From an uncultured Flavobacteriales bacterium (lineage in GTDB: Bacteria > Bacteroidota > Bacteroidia > Flavobacteriales_D > Crocinitomicaceae): a stretch of DNA of 42,877 bases. Made by a program: the position numbers and the translations under genes. The notes under the pieces are model-generated. The model did not search any database. It was not told the DNA's origin and saw only the letters and a list, made by a program, of their open reading frames with translations. Shown here piece after piece: positions 26,840 to 34,135 of this stretch; the first letter of the stretch is position 1; each line of letters begins with the position of its first letter. The stretch covers positions 1-42,877 of the forward strand of contig CAJQPA010000041.1 of the NCBI GenBank assembly GCA_905480145.1. The letters are read 5' to 3'.

Positions 26840-27355
26840 ATGAAAGCAATCATTTTAGCGACATTATTGATTTTTGGCACAGGGTTTGTCAATGCACAGA
26901 AGTATGCATACATCGATTCAGATTATATTCTTGGTCAGGTTCCTGCATACTCAGAGGCAAAAGATAAATTAGATAAAATGGCTGATCGTTGGACGAAAGA
27001 GATTGAAAAACGATATGAAGTTTTGGCAATGAAGAAAGAAAACTTTGCACGTGAAGAAGTTCTTTTGCCAAAAGAAGAGAAGAAAAAGAGAAAAGAAGAA
27101 ATTGAGAAATTAGAATTAGATGCAATGCAAATGCAGAAAACACGATTTGGGGTAAAAGGAGATTACTTCTCAAAACGTCAAGAATTGATAAAACCAATTC
27201 AAGATCAAGTCTACGAGGCAATGCAAGCAGTCGCTTCTAAAAGGAATTATAGTTTTGTGTTTGATAAAGCCAACCAAAGTAATTTGGTCTATGCAGATGT
27301 CAAATACGATATAAGCAAAAGTGTTCTTAAAGAAATGGGAGTCACAAATCGTTAA
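26840..27355 (+). CDS. OmpH/Skp-family periplasmic chaperone (copy 1)
   Basis: 171 residues. Signal peptide about 1-19 (MKAIILATLLIFGTGFVNA) and then the OmpH/Skp pattern: a short strand KYAYIDSDYILGQVP, a long charged coiled coil (about 35-115, rich in KEEKKKRKEEIEKLE), and a C-terminal strand region NYSFVFDKANQSNLVYAD. Skp trimers hold unfolded outer membrane proteins in the periplasm on their way to BamA. Placement directly after bamA supports that role. The gene downstream is a second, clearly diverged family member. I leave the symbol empty because either could be the functional skp. Confidence 0.92.
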   Translation: MKAIILATLLIFGTGFVNAQKYAYIDSDYILGQVPAYSEAKDKLDKMADRWTKEIEKRYEVLAMKKENFAREEVLLPKEEKKKRKEEIEKLELDAMQMQKTRFGVKGDYFSKRQELIKPIQDQVYEAMQAVASKRNYSFVFDKANQSNLVYADVKYDISKSVLKEMGVTNR

Positions 27356-27391
27356 ATAAAGTAAAAGTTAAAAAACAATTAAACCAGAAAG

Positions 27392-27895
27392 ATGAAAAAA
27401 ATATTATTAGCCCTATTAGTAGTATGTAGTGTTGGATCAGTAATGGCCCAATCAAAAGTAGCTCACGTAAATTCTCAAGTATTATTAGATACAATGCCCT
27501 CTCGTAAAGCAGCAATAACTAAGTTGCAAGAGTTTGAATCTGCAGGACGAAATGAATTACAAGAAATGAACGCTGATTTTGAGAAGTCGTATAACGTATT
27601 TATGGCTAATCAATCAACGTGGTCTCCTGTGATTTTAAAAATTGAAGAAGAAAAGTTGATGAAAAAGCAACAAAATCTTCAAGAAAGAGAGCAGTCTTTG
27701 CAACAAGAAATGCAAGTTTATTCTCAAGAGTTAAACAATCCGATTTTAGAGATGGTTCAGAAGGCGGTAAAAGAAGTTTCTGAAAAAAATAAAATCAATT
27801 ACGTTATTGATGAGTCTGTAACATTATATTTCGCAGGTGGCACAGATATCACTAAAGAAGTAATTACTGTTCTTTTGAGAATGGACCAACAATAG
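27392..27895 (+). CDS. OmpH/Skp-family periplasmic chaperone (copy 2)
   Basis: 167 residues. Signal peptide about 1-19 (MKKILLALLVVCSVGSVMA), then SKVAHVNSQVLLDTMPSRKAA, a Gln-rich coiled coil (about 45-120, QQNLQEREQSLQQEMQ) and a C-terminal KINYVIDESVTLYFAGG strand. It shares the fold and order of parts with the preceding gene, but the helix composition differs (Gln/Ser-rich rather than Lys/Glu-rich), so the two may prefer different clients. The gap between them is 36 bases with no terminator, so they are probably co-transcribed, with a strong terminator following. Confidence 0.92.
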   Translation: MKKILLALLVVCSVGSVMAQSKVAHVNSQVLLDTMPSRKAAITKLQEFESAGRNELQEMNADFEKSYNVFMANQSTWSPVILKIEEEKLMKKQQNLQEREQSLQQEMQVYSQELNNPILEMVQKAVKEVSEKNKINYVIDESVTLYFAGGTDITKEVITVLLRMDQQ

Positions 27896-27912
27896 AAAAA
27901 TAGAAATTATTG

Positions 27913-27945
27913 AAAGGGTAATCTGAAGGGATTACCCTTTTTTTT
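27913..27945 (+). terminator. Rho-independent terminator after the skp pair
   Basis: A perfect 11-bp stem, AAAGGGTAATC (27913-27923) with GATTACCCTTT (27930-27940), 6-base loop, followed by a run of T to 27945. It stands 17 bases after the stop and 13 bases before murI, so murI must have its own promoter or rely on readthrough. Confidence 0.88.
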
Positions 27946-27958
27946 GTAATATTAAACT

Positions 27959-28777
27959 ATGGGACCAATAGGTATATTTGATTCAGGATATGGCGGATTG
28001 ACTATTCTTCAGGATATTCAAAATAAACTTCCGGAACATGATTACCTATACCTCGGTGATAACGCTAGAGCTCCATATGGAACAAGATCATTTGATGTTG
28101 TTTATGAATTTACTTTAGAGGCCATTAAAGAGCTTTTTGACAGGGGATGTGAGCTTATTATCATAGCTTGCAATACAGCTTCAGCAAAAGCACTTAGAAC
28201 CATTCAGCAAAACGATTTGCCAAAACATTTTCCAGGAAAAAGAGTTTTGGGTGTTATTCGTCCAAGTTCCGAAATTATTGGGCAATTCACACTGAATAAC
28301 CATATAGGAATTTTAGCAACTCAAGGTACCGTAGTATCAGAATCTTATGTGATTGAAATTGAAAAATTCTCACCAGAGTGCAGAGTGCATCAGTTAGCTT
28401 GTCCGCTTTGGGTGCCGTTAATTGAAAACAATGAACACGAGACCAAAGAAGGTCGAGAGTTTATTAAAAAAGATGTAGAGTTATTGTTAAGTAAAAGCAA
28501 GTACATAGACACGATCTTATTAGGTTGCACCCATTACCCGGTATTGAAAGAATATATAGAATCAATAATTCCAAATGGTATTGAGGTTATTGCTCAAGGA
28601 AATATTGTTGCGGATAGTTTATCCGATTATTTGTTGAGACACCCTTGGTTGGATTCAAAATGTAGTAAAAATGGGTCTATTCATTTTTTAACAACGGAGA
28701 GCTCACAAGAATTTGACCAAAACGCGAGCCATTTCTTCAGTAAAAGCATCTCATCTGAGCATATAAAACTGGGTTAG
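27959..28777 (+). CDS. murI: Glutamate racemase
   Basis: 272 residues. Converts L- to D-glutamate for peptidoglycan stems; cytosolic, cofactor-free. Both catalytic Cys are present: C71 in IIACNTASAKA and C190 in LLGCTHYPVL, each with its usual neighbours. The N-terminal GIFDSGYGGLTIL (D8, S9) and LGDNARAPYGTR motifs are typical. The start codon is only 13 bases after the T-run of the preceding terminator, leaving little room for a separate promoter; part of its expression may come from readthrough. It fits functionally with the uppS-bamA-skp envelope cluster. Confidence 0.96.
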   Translation: MGPIGIFDSGYGGLTILQDIQNKLPEHDYLYLGDNARAPYGTRSFDVVYEFTLEAIKELFDRGCELIIIACNTASAKALRTIQQNDLPKHFPGKRVLGVIRPSSEIIGQFTLNNHIGILATQGTVVSESYVIEIEKFSPECRVHQLACPLWVPLIENNEHETKEGREFIKKDVELLLSKSKYIDTILLGCTHYPVLKEYIESIIPNGIEVIAQGNIVADSLSDYLLRHPWLDSKCSKNGSIHFLTTESSQEFDQNASHFFSKSISSEHIKLG

Positions 28778-28779
28778 TA

Positions 28780-28823
28780 GGAAAGGGTATCCCTTTATAG
28801 ATGAATGAAATTTATTTCATTTT
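28780..28823. terminator. AT-rich hairpins between murI and the hemoglobin gene
   Basis: Two hairpins: AAAGGG/CCCTTT (28782-28787 and 28791-28796, 3-base loop) and AATGAAA/TTTCATT (28804-28810 and 28815-28821), the second overlapping the stop codon of the convergent hemoglobin gene. Weak but suitably placed for both directions. Confidence 0.35.
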
Positions 28824-29153
28824 ACTTTGGATGGTCCAACCCACAAGAAATGCTCTCTGTTTTGCTAGTTCAGCTTTCTCGCCCTTAAAAAGAGTGTCAA
28901 CGGTTTCATTAAAGAGAAGAAGCCATTGATCAAAATGCTCTTTCTTCAAACGCATTTTCATATGCTTTTCAGTGACGTCGGTTTTGTATCCTGCCTCATC
29001 CAATAAGACAAATGCCCAAAATGAAATCATCTTGGGCATGTGTATATTGAAATCTAAATTCTTAAAAAAAGGCGCTAATATATCGTCTTCGACAACTTTA
29101 GAGTAAAAAGTGTTTACGAGTAATTCAACATCTTTGTTTGTTCTAATGTCCAT
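28812..29153 (-). CDS. Group III truncated hemoglobin
   Basis: 113 residues, a single 2-on-2 globin domain. The proximal heme ligand is H73 in the group III signature KEHFDQWLLLF, with W77 and F81 in the same helix; the B-helix has Y17 where group III proteins place the ligand-stabilising Tyr. The FWAFVLLDEAGYK region is also group III-like. Characterised members (e.g. Campylobacter Ctb) bind O2 tightly and affect respiration and nitrosative stress, but the physiological role is not settled for the group. Its ATG overlaps the upstream membrane protein's stop as TAATG, so the two are translationally coupled. Confidence 0.9.
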   Translation of the reverse strand: MDIRTNKDVELLVNTFYSKVVEDDILAPFFKNLDFNIHMPKMISFWAFVLLDEAGYKTDVTEKHMKMRLKKEHFDQWLLLFNETVDTLFKGEKAELAKQRAFLVGWTIQSKMK

Positions 29154-29905
29154 TATAGAAGATCAAGAACTTCAGCCGCTTCTTCCAGTTCTTCGATATC
29201 ATTAGAACTATCTATGTTTTGTTCTTTTTCTGCTTTAGCTTTACAGGTTTTACAAAGTTCAGAGATTCCTTTTTTATCCCACGACTCTTTAACCGTTCCG
29301 TTAACAACCCCAATCCTATCAGCAATGTGATAGCAATCTTTCTTGATGTGATATTTGTTTCCAGCCGTTGACCAGAACACATTATCTTCAATATTTAATT
29401 CTTTTAAAACTTCTGTTTGCTCATTTATTTCTTTGGTATATTTTTCAACTGATGGCGGATTGAAATCTGTTCCAACAACACCTGCAATCACTAGAGCAAC
29501 AGCTGCAATAGAACCTGCGATTCCTTTTTGTTTGCCGCTCATGTTCTTGTTTGTGAAAATTAGAATCACCAATGGTAAAAAAGCGATGACCCCAATAATC
29601 ATCCCCAATTGATTCTGAACAAAAAATTTAAATTGATTTTTTTCAGATGCAGGATCGAGACGATTCGATTTTTTCCATAACAAGGAACCCGTAATTGCAA
29701 ATACAAGATCGACAACTATAAAACTTATGAGCCAGGTCATGTTAACGGGGTTATTTCCCAATTGTAAAATGGCTAAGACTTCAAATCCGATGGCAATGAC
29801 AAAAGCCAGAATTGCAAATATTCTAAATTGCTTTGCTTTTGCTTTGTTTTCGTCGCTTGCTACAAACACTTTTCCACTTTTCGATTCAACATTATCATTT
29901 GCCAT
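29153..29905 (-). CDS. Four-helix membrane protein with a C-terminal His/Cys putative zinc site
   Basis: 250 residues; not a named family I recognise. Four hydrophobic helices lie at about 28-50, 57-77, 100-118 and 127-147. A soluble tail follows with H186-x4-C191 ... C218-x2-C221 (KYHIKKDCYH, ELCKTCKAKA) and an intervening NGTVKESW segment. That pattern (YHxxxxC, GTxxEA-like, CxxC) resembles the small Ada-like zinc-binding modules at the ends of other bacterial proteins, so Zn binding is likely; its purpose is unknown. The last 25 residues are acidic (NDIEELEEAAEVLDLL). It overlaps the truncated hemoglobin start by one base (TAATG), so the pair is probably functional. A redox or gas-related membrane role is only inference. 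Confidence 0.8.
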   Translation of the reverse strand: MANDNVESKSGKVFVASDENKAKAKQFRIFAILAFVIAIGFEVLAILQLGNNPVNMTWLISFIVVDLVFAITGSLLWKKSNRLDPASEKNQFKFFVQNQLGMIIGVIAFLPLVILIFTNKNMSGKQKGIAGSIAAVALVIAGVVGTDFNPPSVEKYTKEINEQTEVLKELNIEDNVFWSTAGNKYHIKKDCYHIADRIGVVNGTVKESWDKKGISELCKTCKAKAEKEQNIDSSNDIEELEEAAEVLDLL

Positions 29906-30018
29906 TTTGTTTTCTTTTTTGGTGTTATTATTTTATCTTAATTTAATAATAATCTCTAATTTAGGATAATTAGGGAGATGTTTTACTTTGGTATAACTTA
30001 TTAACTCACATTAAGTTG

Positions 30019-31596
30019 TTAGTTCGGCTTTGAAATAATTTGGCTCATAGCATGTTCTGCAATAGCCGTAATTGAAAGGGATGGATTAACTCCCGGATTA
30101 GCGGAGATCATCGATCCATCTATAATATACATGTTCTGGTAGCCAAAAACTTGATTGTTTTTATCAATGACTCCTTCACTTTTATCTTTCCCCATAACAG
30201 CACCTCCTAAAATATGAGCTGTAGAAGGGATTCCGGCGAATGTCTCTAGTGCAAATGATGTTGCTTCTCCATCCATGATCGTTCGATATTTTTCTGTTAT
30301 GAATTTTGACTCTGGAATATTTGGACTAGGTTTTTTTCCTTTTCCAATCATCGTTTTCATCCCTCCAAAAATGGATTTTTTAATTGAGATTGTGGTGTCA
30401 ACGGATTGCATGAACAGCAAGACTATTGTGCTTTTTGACCAACTTTGAGTAAGGTATAATTTAAGGTAACGGAAAGGCGCATTAAAAAAAGTTTTACACA
30501 TATTCAGTATTCGGATGAAAATGTTTTTTCCTTCAGCATAAGGCGTGTAAAATAGCCGCCAAAATCCGGATCCTTTGCCATACCTTACAATTTCTACATG
30601 ACTATTTTCATCTGTTTTAAGTATGCTACCAATCGCAATTCCTTGCGACAGATCTTTAGAACTGTCCATTGAAGAAACACTCACTAAAGTTTCATTGTTT
30701 GTTCTAATATCATGGCCCAGCATATTTGAAAGAAGGGGAAGTGATTTTTTTTTAATTTTAAGTAAAAGTTTCACAGTACCTATTACACCACCAGAGAAAA
30801 CAACACCATTTGAGGTGATAGCTTGGTGATTCTTAAAAAATTTTGTGCTTGATTTTAAATGGACAGTATACCCTTGAGATTCACCATCATTAATTATTGG
30901 AGTAACATTATTAACTTCATGTTCAGCCAATATTTCAGCACCTTTTTTTTGTGCCAAGTAGAGGTAATTTTTGTCTAGTGTGTTTTTTGAATTGTTTCTG
31001 CATCCTGTCATACAAGCACCGCAAAAATTACACGCTGTTCTATCTGGTCCATCTCCATTAAAATATGGGTCCTCAACAGTTTCGTTTTCTTTTCCAAAAT
31101 AAATGGAAACATTGGTGCGATCGAATTGGTCTTCTTTATTTAAATTTTTCGCCAATTCCTTTAATTCAAAATCTCCGGAGAATAATTTTGGGTTTTTTGC
31201 CGCTCCTAGCATTTTTAGTGCAGTGTCATAATGAGGTTTAAGATCAATTTCCCAATTTTTTAAACCAGCCCAACTACCGGATGAATAAAAAGTAGGCTTT
31301 GGTATTGGGAGTGTATTTGCATAAACCAAAGATCCACCACCTACACCTGTTCCAGAAATTACCGATACGTGCCTAAAAAGACTGATTTTCATAATTCCAA
31401 AACACCTCAAGAATGGAATCCATAACCATTTTCTGATGTTCCAATTTGTTTTAGCGAAGTCATCAGCTCCATACCACTTGCCCTTTTCAACAACAAGTAC
31501 CTTATAGCCTTTTTCAGATAGTCTTAGGGCGCTAACTGATCCTCCAAAACCACTTCCAATAATTATGTAATCGTAGTCTCGGTTTTTAGTTTTCAT
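30019..31596 (-). CDS. GMC-family FAD oxidoreductase with a four-Cys cluster
   Basis: 525 residues. FAD-binding motif IIIGSGFGGSVSALRL (G14, G16, G19) and the second flavin motif TGVGGGSLVYANTLP. C189-x2-C192-x2-C195-x3-C199 (CNFCGACMTGC) resembles a ferredoxin-type motif and occurs in a GMC subgroup that includes long-chain alcohol and cholesterol-type oxidases. C-terminal motif AHILGGAVMGKDKSEGVID ... MYIIDGSMISANPGVNPSLSITAIAEHA supplies the active-site His/Asn region of GMC enzymes. The substrate is probably a hydrophobic alcohol or sterol-like compound, which is inference. Its 5' neighbour is a small unknown gene on the same strand, 87 bases away. Confidence 0.88.
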   Translation of the reverse strand: MKTKNRDYDYIIIGSGFGGSVSALRLSEKGYKVLVVEKGKWYGADDFAKTNWNIRKWLWIPFLRCFGIMKISLFRHVSVISGTGVGGGSLVYANTLPIPKPTFYSSGSWAGLKNWEIDLKPHYDTALKMLGAAKNPKLFSGDFELKELAKNLNKEDQFDRTNVSIYFGKENETVEDPYFNGDGPDRTACNFCGACMTGCRNNSKNTLDKNYLYLAQKKGAEILAEHEVNNVTPIINDGESQGYTVHLKSSTKFFKNHQAITSNGVVFSGGVIGTVKLLLKIKKKSLPLLSNMLGHDIRTNNETLVSVSSMDSSKDLSQGIAIGSILKTDENSHVEIVRYGKGSGFWRLFYTPYAEGKNIFIRILNMCKTFFNAPFRYLKLYLTQSWSKSTIVLLFMQSVDTTISIKKSIFGGMKTMIGKGKKPSPNIPESKFITEKYRTIMDGEATSFALETFAGIPSTAHILGGAVMGKDKSEGVIDKNNQVFGYQNMYIIDGSMISANPGVNPSLSITAIAEHAMSQIISKPN

Positions 31597-31683
31597 TGAA
31601 GAAAGAATAATTGATGGTCTTCAAAATACAGTTATTATATGAACTACGTAAAAATTAATCGGGTAATTATGAGATTTAAATAT

Positions 31684-32076
31684 TTATAATTCTCTCATGT
31701 CGTTCCTTGAAAGGTAAACTTCTACAATTATTCGAGACACCAGTTCTAGCGTGATTTCGTTCTCGGCTAGCAAGAAAGAATAAATGGCCTTGCGGTGAAT
31801 CGATTGTTTCCTTTCAACAACACCCAGATCTATAAGTGTTTTTCTACCTAGTAATTTACCCCCATAACAATATTTGAAAGAGTTGTTGTTGATGTCGCCT
31901 TTCATGATTGCTAGTCGATGAAGTAGCTTGTAGGTTTTATTGAAATATTTTTTCAGTTGTCTGATACGAACTTTGGAAAGCTCTTGCCCATGAAGAATTT
32001 CTCCTGTGTATAAAACAGTATTATTTAATTCTTTTAAGAATTCTTTTCGTTCTTCAGGACTTTGATTGATTTCCAT
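31684..32076 (-). CDS. Hypothetical protein, small and basic
   Basis: 130 residues; no family recognised. No signal peptide or membrane helix. It is Lys/Arg-rich and largely helical by composition: an acidic N-terminal helix (PEERKEFLKELNN), a basic middle (RIRQLKKYFNKTYKLLHRLA) and a C-terminal ITLELVSRIIVEVYLSR helix. The GGKLLGRKTLIDLGVVERKQSIHRKAI stretch could bind nucleic acid or be a replication- or regulation-type surface, but I see no helix-turn-helix I would defend. It lies 53 bases downstream of the DAACS symporter stop/start boundary on the same strand and may be co-transcribed with it. Coding is supported by length and by ordinary codon use. Confidence 0.6.
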   Translation of the reverse strand: MEINQSPEERKEFLKELNNTVLYTGEILHGQELSKVRIRQLKKYFNKTYKLLHRLAIMKGDINNNSFKYCYGGKLLGRKTLIDLGVVERKQSIHRKAIYSFLLAENEITLELVSRIIVEVYLSRNDMREL

Positions 32077-32129
32077 GCTTCTCTTTTCAGTGCAAATAAC
32101 AACTAAAATGTGCTTTGAGGAATTTTCGT

Positions 32130-33443
32130 TTATACTGTTTTGTTTCCAAAGAATTTGTTAAAAATAAGGCAGGCAGCAAGATCTCCTGTAACATTGACAG
32201 AGGTTCTGAACATTCCTAAAATTCTGTCGATTCCTATAACAACAATGAGTCCATCAACTGGAATTCCCGCACTTTGCAATACTGATGCAAGAATAATTAC
32301 ACCACCTCCAGGAATAGCTGGCGTCCCAATAGAAGCCGCAACAACGGTAAAAGTGATTAACAATAAATTCAAAATGGTCAATTCAATTCCATACGCTTGC
32401 GCCATGAATAAAGTGGTAGCACATTGAAATAAAGCTGTCCCATCCATATTAATTGTAGCACCAACTGGAATAATAAAATCAGAAATATTTGAAGATATTC
32501 CAAGTTTCTCGTCAGCTGTTTTCATGGATAAGGGCATAACAGCAGCTGAACTAGCCGTAGAAAATGCTAATAGCTGAGGCTCCTTTATGGCTTTCAAGAA
32601 TGTAAAAGGATTCTTCTTGGTAACCGCAGAAACAAGTATTAAGTAAAATACCATTAATACCATTAACCCCAGAATTACGACTGCCATATAATAGCCTAAA
32701 CCGATAAATATTTCAATACCTGTTCTAGATAGTAAGGCGGCGATTAAACCAAAAACGGCATAAGGTACAAGCATCATTGCCCAAGAAACGATGATCATAC
32801 AAATTTTCTGAATGGCTTCTGAAAAACGAATAATAGGTCTTGCTGTCCCTTCATTCAGTTGAGTTATTGCCACGCCAATTATTATTGTGAAAATCACAAC
32901 ACCCAACATTTCCCCAGTAATAATTGCTTCTAAAGGATTGTTTGGAATCAGATTGGATATTGCATTGGGGATATTTTCTATTAGATTAGTTTGCTCATTT
33001 GGTATTAATTGGCTTTCATCATTTGAAGGGAATCCACCCAATTTATAGATGTATTGTCCTGGTTTAAAAATGAGAGTAACCACTAAGCCAATGATAATTG
33101 CTATTGCTGTAGTGAATATAAAATAGAGTAAAAGTCTGAATCCGAAGGTTTTGAGGTTCTCAGAAGTATTGCTTACGATCCCTGTAATAATTGATGTGAA
33201 TATCAAAGGAATCATGATCATTTGAACGAGTCTCATAAAAATTTGACCAGGTAGATCTAGCCAATCAGCAAATCGTAAACTCACCTCTGCAGAAAGTAGT
33301 CCAGCCGATGGGTTGAGCAGGGCTCCAAGTCCGGCACCTAAAACAAGACCAATAATAACCTTCATCCATAATCTTCCTTGAACCAGACGATCTAGATGAA
33401 TGGATAAACTGTTAAGTGGTTTAAATTCTATCATATTTTGCAA
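32130..33443 (-). CDS. Dicarboxylate/amino acid:cation symporter (DAACS family)
   Basis: 437 residues. Sodium- or proton-coupled uptake of glutamate/aspartate or C4-dicarboxylates across the inner membrane. Eight membrane helices and two re-entrant hairpins are expected; HP1 is marked by the Ser-rich FSTASSAAVMPLS (about 288-300) and the NMDGT motif (GATINMDGTALF, about 324-335) is present, which binds Na+ in GltPh-type proteins. HP2 is STPAIPGGGVI-like (GTPAIPGGGVIIL). A further DRILGMFRTSVNVTGD motif provides the substrate-binding Asp and Arg/Asn positions of helix 8. A second Met three residues in is an equal start candidate. Exact substrate unknown. Confidence 0.95.
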   Translation of the reverse strand: MQNMIEFKPLNSLSIHLDRLVQGRLWMKVIIGLVLGAGLGALLNPSAGLLSAEVSLRFADWLDLPGQIFMRLVQMIMIPLIFTSIITGIVSNTSENLKTFGFRLLLYFIFTTAIAIIIGLVVTLIFKPGQYIYKLGGFPSNDESQLIPNEQTNLIENIPNAISNLIPNNPLEAIITGEMLGVVIFTIIIGVAITQLNEGTARPIIRFSEAIQKICMIIVSWAMMLVPYAVFGLIAALLSRTGIEIFIGLGYYMAVVILGLMVLMVFYLILVSAVTKKNPFTFLKAIKEPQLLAFSTASSAAVMPLSMKTADEKLGISSNISDFIIPVGATINMDGTALFQCATTLFMAQAYGIELTILNLLLITFTVVAASIGTPAIPGGGVIILASVLQSAGIPVDGLIVVIGIDRILGMFRTSVNVTGDLAACLIFNKFFGNKTV

Positions 33444-33601
33444 ATGCTATTCTTTGGGCGTAAAAATACGGAAAAAGCACATGGTTAAGTTTATCAATTA
33501 TTGATTCTTATGTAAAATAGGCTCTTGCGCTAATTTATTTTTCATGACGAATATCTTTTTTTTCTATGATGCTTGTCATGTTATGAATTATGGTTGTTGT
33601 C

Positions 33602-33609
33602 TAATTTTG
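33602..33609 (+). promoter_or_regulatory. Putative -7 element for the 138-aa unknown gene
   Basis: TAATTTTG matches TAnnTTTG exactly, 24 bases before the ATG at 33633. A TTG at 33573-33575 is 26 bases upstream, slightly too far. The 189-base divergent region shows no other signal I can support. Confidence 0.35.
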
Positions 33610-33632
33610 ACTATACATTTAAAACAAACAAA

Positions 33633-34049
33633 ATGAGCAACGTAGAAGTAAGTCAAGGAGAGATAAAAGTAAATTTCACAGAGCCAAAAAAAGGAAAGGT
33701 ATCTTTTGCTGATTTAGGAATTAGTAATGAAAGTAAAAACCTTGAAGGAGGGCTTCTTCGCTTAGTTTTTGACCTTGAAGGAATTGGTGAACATGACTAT
33801 TATCATGTACCAACAATAGAAGTGGCTTATGAGGAGAATATGTCGGAAACACATTGGGTTTGTGAATTTAATGGAATAACTATTTTAGATAAGTTAGATA
33901 ATCATGGTCATTCGTCAATTTTATTACTCAACAGAAAAGTTTTGAGTGAGTTGGAGCAACATCATGAGAACAAAATTATTGTTCATGCTGAATTTCCACA
34001 GGGAGCCACGTTAAATCTTAATAAATCATCTGTAAATTTCTTTAAATAG
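33633..34049 (+). CDS. Hypothetical protein, 138 residues
   Basis: No family recognised. I chose the ATG at 33633 (MSNVEVSQGEIKVNF); upstream in-frame codons from a TTG at 33573 would add 20 residues that run over the putative promoter. No signal peptide or membrane helix; alternating polar/hydrophobic pattern (LLRLVFDLEGIGEHDYYHVPTIEVAYEENM, THWVCEFNGITILDKL) suggests an all-beta cytosolic protein. It is rich in His (about eight) spread through the chain, with DNHGHSS near the middle, but no ordered metal site is evident. It is a single-gene unit ended by a strong bidirectional terminator, which supports its being a real gene. Confidence 0.7.
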   Translation: MSNVEVSQGEIKVNFTEPKKGKVSFADLGISNESKNLEGGLLRLVFDLEGIGEHDYYHVPTIEVAYEENMSETHWVCEFNGITILDKLDNHGHSSILLLNRKVLSELEQHHENKIIVHAEFPQGATLNLNKSSVNFFK

Positions 34050-34090
34050 AGGAAATTATCACAGAGTAGAAGTTTAGATTTTGTGCATAA

Positions 34091-34121
34091 AAAAGCCCAT
34101 CAATAAAGATGGGCTTTTTTT
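34091..34121. terminator. Bidirectional terminator between convergent genes
   Basis: Perfect stem AAAAGCCCATC (34091-34101) with GATGGGCTTTT (34108-34118), loop AATAAA, T-run to 34121 on the plus strand and A-run from 34089 (T-run on the minus strand). Serves both the unknown gene and the DUF2911 gene. Confidence 0.88.
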
Positions 34122-34135
34122 ATCAGAATATTATT

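Noticed and set aside
30002..30018. Short inverted repeat AACTTA/TAAGTT between the GMC oxidase and the membrane protein genes
   Set aside because: Six AT-only base pairs with a long spacer; expected by chance in this AT-rich region.
33573..33632. Upstream TTG-started extension of the 138-residue unknown protein
   Set aside because: It spans the TAATTTTG box and has no conserved-looking sequence; the internal ATG is a better start.
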